Origin: JAYPEY01 sp964519245
GTDB lineage: Bacteria > Verrucomicrobiota > Verrucomicrobiia > Limisphaerales > JAYPEY01
NCBI GenBank assembly: GCA_964519245.1
Contig: CAZFLK010000010.1
Coordinates: 3,284-67,283, forward strand
DNA: 64,000 nt
Direction of reading: 5' to 3'
Made by a program: the position numbers and the translations under genes. The notes under the pieces are model-generated. The model did not search any database and was not told the DNA's origin. It was given only the letters and a program-made list of their open reading frames with translations. Below are positions 55,345 through 64,000 of the stretch, in pieces; within the stretch, counting starts at the first letter, position 1; the number at the start of each line of letters is the position of its first letter.

Positions 55345-57006
55345 CTATTCGAGGGCATCGGCGGCTTGGGACAAACAGGAGGTCAGAAACGGGAGCAATT
55401 GCTTCTTCCGCGAAACGATGCCATGAAAATCGTAGATGCCCGGCTCCAATTCGGGATACTTGATCTGGTTGATCAGCCCCGGGTCGCCCACGATGACGAG
55501 CAATGAGTTCTGCTTGGTCACATCCGTCACCAGCAGCGCCGAGAAGAAATAGCTGTTGGCGGAACGATATCGCTCCAAGGCCTCGACCACCTCGGTCTTG
55601 CGCTGCTTGAAATGATCGAACCCGATCTCCTCGATCTGCGCCACGCTGAACCTTGTGCCCGCTTCCTCGTAGGGCTTGCAGTCCGTGGTGATCGCTTCGT
55701 CGGCCGGCTTGGAAATCAACACGGACCCCGACGCGAACAACTGCTCGGTGAAACGCGTGGCGTCCACTTCCGCAATGCTTTCCAATCGTTTGAGAATCTC
55801 CGCGTCCCGATCCGTCGCGGTCGGGGAGGTCAGGTTCAAGGTGTCGGTCACCAACCCCGCCAACAACAAGCCCGCAATCTTCTTGGGCAACTCCACGTTG
55901 TGCCGGAAGAAACAGTCCGCGACGATGGAACTGGTGCTGCCCATGGGCTCGTTGCGGAACAGGATCGGTTGCGCGGTTGTCAACGCCCCGATGCGGTGAT
56001 GGTCGATCACTTCGATGATGTCGACCTTGTCGGCTCCCTTCACCGCCTGAGACAACTCGTTGTGATCCACCAGGATGAGCTTGCGGTCGACCGACTTCAG
56101 GAAGTCCGACTTGGAAAGCGCGCCGACCACCCGCTTGTTCTTGTCCACCACCGTGAAGGTGGAGGCCGCCGTGGCGGAGGCGCTGACCCGGGCCTTGTCC
56201 AACCGCTCGTCCTGGTCGAACGCGACATAATCCTGCAGCAGGACGTGTTTGACCGGCGTGGCGGCGCGGCAGAGGCCCGCCGTCGTGGCCGTGTCGTGCG
56301 GCGAACTGATGACGGCGACCCCGTTCTCCTTGGCGGCGTCGAGCGTCTTGTCCTCCAGTTTCAGGCCGCCGGTGATGACCAGCGCGCGAACTTTCTCGCG
56401 AATGGCAAGATTCTGGACGTCCCATCGATCGCCAACGATGACCACCACGCTGGAGGGATCGCGTTGGGCCATCCGTTGCCCGAAGGCCTCGACGCTCATG
56501 GCGCCAATCACCATGACCAACTCCTCCTCGTCCATCGGCCGCACGCCAAACTCAAAGGAGCCGCCCAAGGTTTGCGCCAAGCCGCCCAACGAAGTCAGCA
56601 GGCGGCGGGAATCCGCCTTGTCGCCGGTAGCCGGAAACACGGTCCGCCCGATCTTGAACAAGGAGATGATCCCCGCGCAGGTGCGGTTCGGATTGAACAC
56701 GGGAAGCACCCGCAGGTTGCCCGCATCCATCATTGCCATGGCCTGCGCGATCGTGGTGTCGGGCTCCACGGAGACGACGTTCGTCTGCATGACATCGCTC
56801 ACCTTCGGCGAGACATCCGAGACAAATCGCGGCGGCGCGACGCCGAATGTCTCCAAGGTGAAGGCAATGCGATCGTTGATCTCCCCGCAGCGCGCGGCCA
56901 CAGCGTCCATCATGCCCGTGCGGCGCTTGTATTCCGCGTAACCGATGGCCGAACAGATGGCGTCGTTGTCCGGATTCTTATGCCCGATGACCAGGATTTC
57001 ACTCAT
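55345..57006 (-). CDS. Manganese-dependent (family II) inorganic pyrophosphatase with CBS/DRTGG regulatory insert
   Basis: 553 residues from ATG 57006. DHH-family phosphoesterase motifs: GHKNPDNDAICSAIGYAEY near the N-terminus, IDHHRIGAL (the DHH motif, about 340) and the DHHA2 C-terminal domain. Between the two DHH motifs lies a regulatory insertion: CBS1 (about 68-125), a DRTGG domain (about 125-245) and CBS2. This is the CBS-PPase architecture, whose activity is tuned by adenine nucleotides (AMP/ADP inhibit, ATP or diadenosine polyphosphates activate). Hydrolyses pyrophosphate in the cytoplasm. Not co-transcribed with fusA upstream, because a terminator intervenes. Confidence 0.93.
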   Translation of the reverse strand: MSEILVIGHKNPDNDAICSAIGYAEYKRRTGMMDAVAARCGEINDRIAFTLETFGVAPPRFVSDVSPKVSDVMQTNVVSVEPDTTIAQAMAMMDAGNLRVLPVFNPNRTCAGIISLFKIGRTVFPATGDKADSRRLLTSLGGLAQTLGGSFEFGVRPMDEEELVMVIGAMSVEAFGQRMAQRDPSSVVVIVGDRWDVQNLAIREKVRALVITGGLKLEDKTLDAAKENGVAVISSPHDTATTAGLCRAATPVKHVLLQDYVAFDQDERLDKARVSASATAASTFTVVDKNKRVVGALSKSDFLKSVDRKLILVDHNELSQAVKGADKVDIIEVIDHHRIGALTTAQPILFRNEPMGSTSSIVADCFFRHNVELPKKIAGLLLAGLVTDTLNLTSPTATDRDAEILKRLESIAEVDATRFTEQLFASGSVLISKPADEAITTDCKPYEEAGTRFSVAQIEEIGFDHFKQRKTEVVEALERYRSANSYFFSALLVTDVTKQNSLLVIVGDPGLINQIKYPELEPGIYDFHGIVSRKKQLLPFLTSCLSQAADALE

Positions 57007-57143
57007 TAGATTGGGCGACAGGTGATACCCCCAGCCGGCTGCGGGGGCAAGTTTGTTGCGGCAAAACGTGCTGCGTTCCGCGTGTTGGCGTGCTCGACCA
57101 ACCTGCCCCCGGCCCGGATCACGCGACCGGCGCCCCGTCCCCC

Positions 57144-57180
57144 AAAAAAGCCCCGCCAACCTTACGATTGGCGGGGCCTT
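57144..57180 (-). terminator. Intrinsic terminator of fusA
   Basis: On the minus strand, a 10-bp stem GCCCCGCCAA/TTGGCGGGGC (57150-57159 with 57168-57177) is followed by a run of T (A-run 57144-57149). It lies 34 bases past the fusA stop. Confidence 0.92.
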
Positions 57181-57213
57181 GAAAACGAGGCCGGCCGGAG
57201 GCGGCCTGACGGA

Positions 57214-59304
57214 TCACTTGTTCTTCGCTTCCTTGGCCTTCTGATACTCGGCGACAATCTCGTCGGAAATGTTCTTGGGGCACTCGGAGTAGTGCGAGAA
57301 CTCCATGGAGAACTGCCCGCGTCCCGAGGTCATCGTGCGCAAGTCGCCGATATAGCCAAACATCTCGCTCAACGGGGCGTCCGCCTTGATGCGAACGCCG
57401 GTGGCGACCGGCTCCTGCGACTTGATCATGCCACGACGACGGCTGACATCGCCAATCACATCGCCGACGTTGTCCTCGGGCGTGAAGACATCCAGCTTCA
57501 TGATCGGTTCCAGCAGATAGGCGCCGGCCTTGGGGATCGACTGGCGGTAGGCCGCGCGGGCGGCCAACTCGAACGCCATGGCCGACGAGTCAACCACGTG
57601 GTAGCCGCCATCCCGCAGGGTAACCTTGAAGTCCAGGCAGGGAAACTCAGCGAGAACGCCCTTCTCGGACGAATTCCTGAAGCCGTTTTCAATCGCGTTC
57701 CAGTATTCGCGGGGCACGTTGCCGCCGGTGACGACCGATTCGAACTCGAAGCCGGAACCCGGCTCCAAGGGCTCGATCGTGTAGTCGATCTTGCCATACT
57801 GACCGGAACCGCCGGACTGCTTCTTGTGGGTGTAGGAATCGTCGATCTTGTTGCGGACGGTCTCCCGGTAGGCCACCTGCGGCTTGCCCGTTTGGACGTC
57901 CACCTTGTAGGTGCGCTTGAGGATGTCCACCTTGATGTCCAGGTGAAGCTCGCCCATGCCCTTGATGATCGTCTCCTTGCTGTCCGGGTCCGTTTCGACG
58001 CGGAAGGAAGGATCTTCCTTCATCATCTTGGCCAACGCCTCGCCCATCTTGTCGACCGCGCCCTTCTCGGCGGGTTCGATCTTCATCGAGATGACCGGGT
58101 CCGGGAAGACCATCGGCTCGAGCGTGGCCGGATTCTTCGGATCGCAAAGCGTGTGACCCGTCTGGCAGTTCTTGAGACCGACCAACGCAACGATGTCGCC
58201 AGCCTGCGCGCTTTCCAACTCCTCGCGGGAATCAGCGTGCATTTCCACAATGCGACCCACGCGCTCTTCCTTGCCGGTGAAGGTGTTGAGCAGGTTCTGT
58301 CCCTTCTCAATCTTGCCGGAGTAAACACGGGTGAAGGTCAGGGCGCCAAAACGATCGTCCATGATCTTGAACGCCAGCGCGCGGCAAGGACGCTCCGGAT
58401 CAACGACGGCAAACTCGCCGGTCTCATTGCCTTCCAAGTCGACTTCCGGCTGCGGGTTGACCTCGGTCGGGTTCGGGAGGTAGTCGACAACCGCGTCCAG
58501 CACGAGCTGCACGCCCTTGTTCTTGAAAGAGGAGCCGCAATAGGTCGGGAAGAAGTCCAGCGCGATCGTGCCCTTGCGAATGCAACGCTTCAGGGTCTCG
58601 TCATCCGGCTCCTCGCCCTCGAGGTATTTCTCCATGACCTCATCATCCTGCTCGACAGCAGTCTCGATGAGGGCGGCGCGATACTCCTCGACCTTGTCCG
58701 CCATATCGGCCGGCACGTCCTGGATCTCGTAGTTCTGGGGTTCGCCGGAATCGTCCCACACCCAGGCCTTGCGGGTGATCAGGTCGACCACGCCCGTGAA
58801 ATTCTCGTAGTTGCCGATCGGCAACACCATGACCAGCGGCTTGGCGGCCAGGACATTCTTCACTTGGTCCACAACGCTGTAGAAGTCCGCGCCGACACGG
58901 TCAAGCTTGTTGACGTAGATGACGCGGGCGACCTTGGAGTCATTGGCGTAACGCCAGTTCGTCTCGGATTGGGGCTCCACGCCGCCGGAGCCGCAGAAGA
59001 CGCCAATGCCGCCGTCGAGAACCTTCAACGAACGGTAGACCTCGATGGTGAAGTCAACGTGCCCGGGGGTGTCGATGATGTTAAAGCGGTGTTCTTTCCA
59101 GAAACAGGTCGTGGCCGCGGATTGAATGGTAATGCCGCGCTCCTGCTCCTGATCCATGAAGTCGGTGGTTGCGGCGCCGTCATGCACCTCGCCGATCTTG
59201 TGGATTTTGCCGGTCAGCTTCAGGATGCGCTCGGTCGTCGTCGTTTTGCCGGCGTCCACGTGCGCAAAAATGCCGATATTCCGGTATTTCGTCAGGTCTG
59301 TCAT
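57214..59304 (-). CDS. fusA: Elongation factor G
   Basis: 696 residues, the standard EF-G length. GTPase motifs: Walker A AHVDAGKTTTTERIL, DTPGHVDF (Walker B/G3) and NKLDRVGADF (G4). Domain order G, II, III, IV, V is intact; the C-terminal SMEFSHYSECP sits in domain V. It drives ribosome translocation after peptide-bond formation. Single gene here, not in a str operon, so this may be one of two EF-G copies. Followed by a strong terminator. Upstream 263-base gap to the aldolase gene contains its promoter, which I could not pin down. Confidence 0.96.
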   Translation of the reverse strand: MTDLTKYRNIGIFAHVDAGKTTTTERILKLTGKIHKIGEVHDGAATTDFMDQEQERGITIQSAATTCFWKEHRFNIIDTPGHVDFTIEVYRSLKVLDGGIGVFCGSGGVEPQSETNWRYANDSKVARVIYVNKLDRVGADFYSVVDQVKNVLAAKPLVMVLPIGNYENFTGVVDLITRKAWVWDDSGEPQNYEIQDVPADMADKVEEYRAALIETAVEQDDEVMEKYLEGEEPDDETLKRCIRKGTIALDFFPTYCGSSFKNKGVQLVLDAVVDYLPNPTEVNPQPEVDLEGNETGEFAVVDPERPCRALAFKIMDDRFGALTFTRVYSGKIEKGQNLLNTFTGKEERVGRIVEMHADSREELESAQAGDIVALVGLKNCQTGHTLCDPKNPATLEPMVFPDPVISMKIEPAEKGAVDKMGEALAKMMKEDPSFRVETDPDSKETIIKGMGELHLDIKVDILKRTYKVDVQTGKPQVAYRETVRNKIDDSYTHKKQSGGSGQYGKIDYTIEPLEPGSGFEFESVVTGGNVPREYWNAIENGFRNSSEKGVLAEFPCLDFKVTLRDGGYHVVDSSAMAFELAARAAYRQSIPKAGAYLLEPIMKLDVFTPEDNVGDVIGDVSRRRGMIKSQEPVATGVRIKADAPLSEMFGYIGDLRTMTSGRGQFSMEFSHYSECPKNISDEIVAEYQKAKEAKNK

Positions 59305-59567
59305 AGTGTGTTAACTTCGTTGCCCTCCCGGCCAATTCCGAAAGGGAAAGCGGATACAACTAGAGATTTTATCCACCCATTCAAGTCTTGTTTGCGGTTT
59401 TTTTCCGCCGGTTCAACCGATCGACACAGCCCGGATTGCCGGGACCCGTTCGCAAATCTTGCCAATTCAAGGCGATTCGGCGAATTCCCCGCCAGGCAAT
59501 GCGACCAAATCCCGATCGCAGCCAGTTGCGAAAATGGGGGCCGTGCACGGCGCAGGCAGCCCAGCAG
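59305..59567. other. Gap between fusA and the aldolase gene
   Basis: A short AT-rich piece (about 59340-59400) upstream of fusA, probably its promoter region, then GC-rich sequence without a gene or clear hairpin terminator. A GCGG-T7-CCGC hairpin (59394-59409 area) has its T-run in the loop, so it is not a terminator. Confidence 0.35.
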
Positions 59568-60356
59568 TCACTTGCCCGGACCAAAAAACGAGGGAAACGC
59601 CTCCCGCGAGGCGGCGAGTCCGCGGACGAAGCAATCGATGTCGCCCGCCAGGCTGAATAGTCGGCAGCCAAGTTCACGACAATTCATGGCGAACGCCTCG
59701 GTCTTGGCCAACGCTCCCCAAGGTATGCGCGCAGCCTTGGCGGCGGCGGCAATCCGCTCAATTGCCGCCGTTACGACCGGAGCCCCGGGATCGCCCGGCT
59801 TGCCCAGGTTATTGCAAAGATCCGAGGGGCCGACGAACAGGCAGTCAACGCCAGTCACGGCAGCAATCTCCTCGACGCAGTCCAGCGCCTCGGCGGTTTC
59901 GATCTGGATCACGACCCAACGATCGCGGTTGGCGTCGGCGACATGCTGCGAGATCGGCTTGCCCCCAAAGCGAGCTTCGAAACTGCCAACGTAAAGACCG
60001 CGCTCTCCCTGGGGCGGATACTTGGCCCAGCGCACCGCCCGACCGACCTCCTCGACGCTTCTGACCTGCGCGATCATCACGCCGCTGGCGCCGCCCTCCA
60101 TAGGACGCATGACCGTCGAATAATCCGTCGGCGCCACCCGCGCGAAGGAATCCAATCCGGCGGCGCGGCAGGCCATGAGCAGGAGTTCGAGATCCTGATT
60201 CGGCAGGCCGGAATGCTCCTGGTCGACCCAGACGCCGTCGAAACCGCCCGTCATCCCGACAATCTCGATCAGCTTGGGATTCGGGACGCCGCCCGATAGC
60301 ATCACGCGAACCTCGCGACCTTCCGACAACTTCTGCTTGAGCGTCTTGATGCCCAT
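59568..60356 (-). CDS. HpcH/HpaI aldolase family protein
   Basis: 262 residues from ATG 60356 (MGIKTLKQKL); GTG at 60389 would add 11. TIM-barrel class II aldolase of the HpaI type: WVDQEHSGL, RPMEGGASGVMIAQV, WVVIQIETAEALDCVEEI and VDCLFVGPSDLCNNLG, containing the metal-binding Glu/Asp residues. Family members reversibly cleave 2-oxo-4-hydroxy acids to pyruvate and an aldehyde. The exact substrate is open. Starts 33 bases downstream of the esterase gene on the same strand. Confidence 0.88.
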   Translation of the reverse strand: MGIKTLKQKLSEGREVRVMLSGGVPNPKLIEIVGMTGGFDGVWVDQEHSGLPNQDLELLLMACRAAGLDSFARVAPTDYSTVMRPMEGGASGVMIAQVRSVEEVGRAVRWAKYPPQGERGLYVGSFEARFGGKPISQHVADANRDRWVVIQIETAEALDCVEEIAAVTGVDCLFVGPSDLCNNLGKPGDPGAPVVTAAIERIAAAAKAARIPWGALAKTEAFAMNCRELGCRLFSLAGDIDCFVRGLAASREAFPSFFGPGK

Positions 60357-60389
60357 GCCGTCCCGTCGTTCAACAAGCTTTGTTCCCAC

Positions 60390-61187
60390 TCAACGCCCGC
60401 CGTTCGAAGCGTGGCTCAGGAACCACTCATAGAGCTTGGGATTGTCGTAAGTCTCCGTCCAGGAATCATGGTTGGCCTCGGGATAGACGGTCAGTTTCAC
60501 ATCCTGATTGCCGATCGACTTGAAGGCCTCGATCATGCGCTCGGACTCACTCAAGGGAACAACCGAGTCCTTGGCTCCATGGAAGGCCCAAACAGGCAAT
60601 GTCTTCAATGGGTGCCCTTCGACCCGCCGGGCGAGGCGGACATCGATGGTGTTCCCGCCGCCGCATATGGGGGCGATCGCGGCAAATCTTTCCGGATGGG
60701 CCGCGCCAAGCTCCCAACTGCCATAGCCGCCCATGCTCAGCCCGGTCAAGTAGACCCGCTTGGGATCGACCTTGTGATCGCCCGTCACGTTGTCCAGCAA
60801 CGCCAGCAACTCATCGGCGTGCCAACGCCCACCGGCCGGGGTTTGAGGCGCGATGACGATGAAGGGAAACTTGGGATCCCGCTTCGCCAACTTGGGCGGT
60901 CCGTGGACCAGGACCTTCTCCAGTTCATCTCCCCGCTCACCCGCCCCGTGGAGAAACAGGATCGTGGGCCAAAGCTTGGAGGCCTTGGCGTCATAGCCCT
61001 CAGGCAGATGCAGGAGGTAATTGAGTTTGGTGACCGCCGGACGCGTCGTCCGGAACTGGTAGGCCGAGAAGGTCTGGCTGGCTTGCGTGTTCGCCTTGGC
61101 GGCCCCGACCTTGCCAGAGCCGGACTCGGCGGCGACCGCGGACACCGCCGCCAGGAACATCAAGAGGACTGTGGTCATTCGCTTCAT
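60390..61187 (-). CDS. Secreted alpha/beta-hydrolase (esterase/PHB-depolymerase-like)
   Basis: 265 residues with a signal peptide (about 1-20). Alpha/beta-hydrolase core: oxyanion strand TILFLHGAGERGDE, nucleophile elbow GLSMGGYGSW (Ser), acid in FHGAKDSVVP, and His in PEANHDSWTETY. Same plan as the LpqC/phospholipase-carboxylesterase and feruloyl-esterase-like exported enzymes common in this phylum (EstA-type predicted peptidases). Likely removes ester groups from polysaccharides or lipids outside the cytoplasm; substrate inferred only. Adjacent to the aldolase gene in one unit. Confidence 0.86.
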   Translation of the reverse strand: MKRMTTVLLMFLAAVSAVAAESGSGKVGAAKANTQASQTFSAYQFRTTRPAVTKLNYLLHLPEGYDAKASKLWPTILFLHGAGERGDELEKVLVHGPPKLAKRDPKFPFIVIAPQTPAGGRWHADELLALLDNVTGDHKVDPKRVYLTGLSMGGYGSWELGAAHPERFAAIAPICGGGNTIDVRLARRVEGHPLKTLPVWAFHGAKDSVVPLSESERMIEAFKSIGNQDVKLTVYPEANHDSWTETYDNPKLYEWFLSHASNGGR

Positions 61188-61220
61188 GGCCCGCGATTCC
61201 GGCCGAAGTATCCCGTCGCG

Positions 61221-62438
61221 TCAACAGATTTTCCACAGGGCCAACCCGGCAAACGCCAGCAGGACCCGATAAGAAACCCTACCGAGGGCGGCGACCGCGC
61301 GCCCCGGACGGAGGGGAATCCCGCCCACCGGACCGCGCACAAGCAACAACCCGAGCAACCAGCCGGTCACAATGCCGCCCACGTGAGCGCCATTGTCGAC
61401 CAACCGGTGTAGAACCGCCCCCAATGCCAGGATGAACGCGACGTCAAACGTCAGCAACCGATGAAACCCTGTCGGCATGATGCCGAGCCGTCGACGCCCA
61501 ATCGCCGCCAGGAAACCAAGCAATCCGAGAATGGCGCCGGAGAAACCGACGGACGCCACGTCAGGCAGCAAGACCTGGCTGCAGACGCTCCCGACGACGG
61601 CGGACGCCAACAAAACCAGCGCCAGCAGCTTCTCCCCCGCGAGCCGCTCGGTCAACCGCCCCAAGGCAAACAGGGCCACGGTGTTGACCAGGAGATGCGT
61701 CCACCCGCCATGCAGCAGCGTTCCGGTCAGCAACCGCCAATACTCGCCATCACGAACGGCCTGCTTGACCAGACCGGCATCTCGAATCGACGCGTCCAGC
61801 AGCGGAGCCGTCGCCCACTGCATGCCTCCGATGACCAACATGACAATACAAAGCGCCCATGTCGTCGGGGCGCGATCCCGGTTGATCCACTCCTGGAATC
61901 GCGTGGTTCGCCCAGACTCCCTCACCCGGGCTGCATCCCACCTGCGCGCCGTCAGCAGGGTCAGAACGCCCCGGATCGAGGGAATCACCCCGAAGATCAA
62001 TGCCATGCAGAACATGCCCATCTCCAGGTCCCCGGGCTCGAAATCTTCCGCTCGACTCGACTGCCACAGCAATCCCGGCCAAAGAACCACGTGAATCAAG
62101 GCCCGCTTCAGGCCCGACTTCGCCTCGCGCCTCCGACGCGCCAGGAAGGCCTCCGCCAAGAAACCGACATCCCGGATGTTCTGGACGTAGGGACTCTCCG
62201 CCGTCCAGACGAAGTTCACCGCCGGGGCCTGCAGATCCGAACAGCGCGCCAACAATTCCTCCCGGTCACACGCCACCGGAACCAAACGACGTTGTCTGCC
62301 CTTCCCTCGGCGCTCAAAAAAGCCGTAATCCCCCAACCACGGTTTGCCCCCCAGAAAATCCGCCCGATCCCACGGGAACGTCTCGGAATCTTCGGGCTGC
62401 GGATCGTAAACCATCGCGCGCAGCATCGCACGATCCAT
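61221..62438 (-). CDS. Rhomboid family intramembrane serine protease
   Basis: About 405 residues from ATG 62438; a TTG at 62471 is an alternative start. The N-terminal ~190 residues are a non-catalytic region (FPWDRADFLGGKPWLGDYGF) with two hydrophobic helices. The rhomboid core (about 200-400) has six helices with GGWTHLLVNTVALFALG (His and Asn), the nucleophile in GFSGAILGLLGF and the catalytic His in GAHVGGIVTG. It cleaves membrane proteins within the bilayer; targets unknown. Single gene between the esterase and pheA. Confidence 0.9.
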   Translation of the reverse strand: MDRAMLRAMVYDPQPEDSETFPWDRADFLGGKPWLGDYGFFERRGKGRQRRLVPVACDREELLARCSDLQAPAVNFVWTAESPYVQNIRDVGFLAEAFLARRRREAKSGLKRALIHVVLWPGLLWQSSRAEDFEPGDLEMGMFCMALIFGVIPSIRGVLTLLTARRWDAARVRESGRTTRFQEWINRDRAPTTWALCIVMLVIGGMQWATAPLLDASIRDAGLVKQAVRDGEYWRLLTGTLLHGGWTHLLVNTVALFALGRLTERLAGEKLLALVLLASAVVGSVCSQVLLPDVASVGFSGAILGLLGFLAAIGRRRLGIMPTGFHRLLTFDVAFILALGAVLHRLVDNGAHVGGIVTGWLLGLLLVRGPVGGIPLRPGRAVAALGRVSYRVLLAFAGLALWKIC

Positions 62439-62510
62439 GGGGCCAGAGCAATACCCGGCGGCGCTCGCCAAGGACTGAACAAAGGGAGAACCGGAATGCT
62501 CCGGCGCGGT

Positions 62511-63572
62511 TCAATCCATCGTCGGATACGACCCCAGGACCTTCACCAGGCTGCAGTGTTCGGCGAGGGAGGCGAGGGCATTGGAGACCTTGCGGTCCTG
62601 TTCATGGCCGTCGATGTCCACGAAAAAGAAATACTCCCAGGCTTTCCGCTTGCTGGGCCGGGATTCGATCTTGGTCATGTTGATGCGACGACGACGAAAG
62701 GGCTCCAGGGCCTTGTGCAAGGCGCCTGCCTTGTGGGCGATGCTGAACATCACGCTGGTGCGGTCATCGCCGGACGGATCCGGTGATTTTCGCCCCAGGA
62801 CAAGAAAGCGGGTCATATTGCCGGCGCTGTCCTGGATGCCTGACTCAATCACCTTGAGCTTGTAGATCTCGGCCGCCAATGAGCTGGCGATCGCGGCCGA
62901 CGCTTTTTCTTTCGAGGCGTGCTCCGCGGCCCGGGTGGTGGAGGAGGACTCGACGATTTCCGCCTTGGGAAGATGCGTTTGAATCCAACCGCGGCACTGA
63001 GCCAGGGCCTGCGGGTGGCTGAACAGTTTCTTCACCCCGGAAAGCGTCGTCCGCCCGATGACACAGTGATTGATGGGCATCAAGGCCTGGGCCACGATCT
63101 TGAGATCGCTGTCGACAAACATGTCGAGCGTGTGCGTGACCACGCCTTCAGTGGAATTCTCGACCGGGACGACGCCGTAGTCCGCGCTCGCGCGTTCCAC
63201 CTCGGCAAAGACATCCGCGATGGTCTTCTGCGGCGCATAATTCAGGCTGGCCCCGAAACGGGTCAGCGCAGCCTGGTGGGTGTAGGTCGCCCGGGGCCCG
63301 AGATAGGCGATCGTCATCGTCTTGTGCTGGGCCAGCGAACCGGAGATGACTTCCCGGTAGATAGCGCGGAGCGAGTCGTCGGAGAGCGGCCCTTCGTTCA
63401 GACGGCTGAGACGGTCAACGAGGCGCTTCACCCGGTCCGGCGTGAACAGTTCCTGTCCGGTCTTTGCCTTCTCCTCGCCAATCTCGAGCGCCAGCGTCGT
63501 GCGCTCGTTGAGGAGCCGCACAATCTCGGCGTCCAGTTTGTCGATGAGCTTGCGGCGCTGGGCGATGGTCAT
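62511..63572 (-). CDS. pheA: Bifunctional chorismate mutase / prephenate dehydratase (P-protein)
   Basis: 353 residues in three parts: AroQ-type chorismate mutase (about 1-85, KLIDKLDAEIVRLLNERTTLA), prephenate dehydratase (about 88-265, IAYLGPRATYTHQAA; ENSTEGVV; and NMTRFLVL with the TRF motif), and an ACT regulatory domain (about 275-353) carrying the ESRP motif that binds phenylalanine. It turns chorismate into phenylpyruvate for phenylalanine synthesis, and the ACT domain predicts feedback inhibition by Phe. It starts 12 bases after the scpB stop. Confidence 0.95.
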   Translation of the reverse strand: MTIAQRRKLIDKLDAEIVRLLNERTTLALEIGEEKAKTGQELFTPDRVKRLVDRLSRLNEGPLSDDSLRAIYREVISGSLAQHKTMTIAYLGPRATYTHQAALTRFGASLNYAPQKTIADVFAEVERASADYGVVPVENSTEGVVTHTLDMFVDSDLKIVAQALMPINHCVIGRTTLSGVKKLFSHPQALAQCRGWIQTHLPKAEIVESSSTTRAAEHASKEKASAAIASSLAAEIYKLKVIESGIQDSAGNMTRFLVLGRKSPDPSGDDRTSVMFSIAHKAGALHKALEPFRRRRINMTKIESRPSKRKAWEYFFFVDIDGHEQDRKVSNALASLAEHCSLVKVLGSYPTMD

Positions 63573-63584
63573 GAAACGGCGCGT

Positions 63585-64000
63585 TTAGGCTTTGGCGTCA
63601 CCGGGCTCCTCGCCCTCCGGGGCTTCGCTCTCGGAGCCATCTTCCCCCTCGGCTGACTCGGCCGCCTCGGCTTCCGCGGCGGGCTCCGACCCTTCGCCGG
63701 ATTCCGCCCTGCCGGGCTCCTCGCCTCCAGGCTTTCCGGCTTCGACCTCCTCAAGGTCCATTTGATCCTCCGGCTGCGTGGCGAGATCGGGGCTGGCGGT
63801 GATGAGCGTTTCGGGCTTCTGCACCGGAATGCGGCGCAGATCGTCCGCAGCAGGAAGATCCTCCAACGAAGCCAGGCCAAAATACTCCAGGAAGAGCGGC
63901 GTCGTCCCGTAAAGCGCCGGCCGCCCCGGCAGGTCCGCCTGACCGACTTTTTCGGCCAAGCCGCGTTCGACCAATGTGGCGACGACGCCGTCCACGGCCA
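63585..64000 (-). CDS. scpB: ScpB, segregation and condensation protein B (5' truncated by window edge), with acidic tail
   Basis: The frame is open to base 64000, so the N-terminus lies beyond the window. The visible ~50 ScpB residues include the winged-helix end VVATLVERGLAEKVGQ, PGRPALYGTT and FLEYFGLASLEDLPA. ScpB binds ScpA and SMC in chromosome condensation. A ~85-residue low-complexity tail rich in Glu, Ala, Gly and Ser follows (for example EPAAEAEAAESAEGEDGSE), far longer than in typical ScpB. pheA follows 12 bases downstream. Confidence 0.9.
   Translation of the reverse strand, partial: AVDGVVATLVERGLAEKVGQADLPGRPALYGTTPLFLEYFGLASLEDLPAADDLRRIPVQKPETLITASPDLATQPEDQMDLEEVEAGKPGGEEPGRAESGEGSEPAAEAEAAESAEGEDGSESEAPEGEEPGDAKA

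Noticed and set aside
59390..59412. GCGG-T7-CCGC hairpin as a terminator
   Set aside because: The T-run is in the loop rather than after the stem, so it cannot act as a standard intrinsic terminator.
57022..59994. 990-codon plus-strand ORF
   Set aside because: It is antisense to fusA along nearly its whole length; high GC in third positions keeps the complementary frame open. EF-G motifs are unambiguous.

Overview
The window is GC-rich, densely coded bacterial chromosome that reads as a member of the Verrucomicrobiota (PVC superphylum). Reasons: two pairs of PSCyt1/DUF1549/DUF1553 plus DUF1501 genes, two sulfatases, an LL-diaminopimelate aminotransferase (dapL), a pilM-N-O-P-Q cluster laid out like the Akkermansia Amuc_1098-1101 locus, and huge secreted NHL proteins ending in a DxDxDG motif plus a terminal FYRI motif. 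No phage, insertion sequence, CRISPR array, rRNA or tRNA was seen. Assignments come from reading motifs and gene order by eye; no database search was run.

Layout. 1-7.2 kb: truncated K+ channel/TrkA-N protein, quinone-oxidoreductase-like MDR, first PSCyt1/DUF1501 pair, panC and a monothiol-type glutaredoxin. 7.3-12.1 kb (minus): a three-gene unit DUF4956 > CotH-like/beta-helix > VTC polyphosphate polymerase. 12.3-18.9 kb (plus): glycerate kinase, CNT nucleoside transporter, DUF4105 (Lnb-like) protein, dapL and an M48 protease. 18.9-24.8 kb: stand-alone CBM48 protein, second PSCyt1/DUF1501 pair, charged secreted protein, YkgJ Cys-cluster protein and a tiny protein resembling only the histidine-kinase dimerisation helix. 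25-28.2 kb: rpsU with promoter and terminator, a flippase-like membrane protein and an NtrC-type regulator.

28.2-39.6 kb (minus): type IV pilus alignment/secretin genes pilM-N-O-P-Q followed by two paralogous giant exported proteins with NHL propellers, cohesin-like and dockerin-like segments. 39.8-42.7 kb: a flippase-glycosyltransferase fusion and a radical SAM enzyme. 42.9-46.7 kb: a DASS transporter flanked by heptanucleotide repeats, a DUF1294 protein and a secreted beta-helix protein. 46.7-49.9 kb (minus): a lipoprotein joining a Cys-phosphatase domain to a C-terminal cytochrome c'-like haem domain, then NnrS, then an unknown gene. 50-54.3 kb: zinc-finger-fused membrane hydrolase and two Cys-type sulfatases. 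54.3-64 kb (minus): zinc-ribbon protein, CBS-type inorganic pyrophosphatase, fusA, HpcH/HpaI aldolase, secreted esterase, rhomboid protease, pheA and the end of scpB.

The strongest candidates for undescribed biology are the phosphatase-cytochrome c' lipoprotein with NnrS (a possible haem/nitric-oxide-gated phosphatase), the DUF4956-CotH-VTC unit in which the CotH-like part seems to lack its catalytic PWDxD motif, and the pair of NHL/cohesin/dockerin-like giants behind the pilus secretin.
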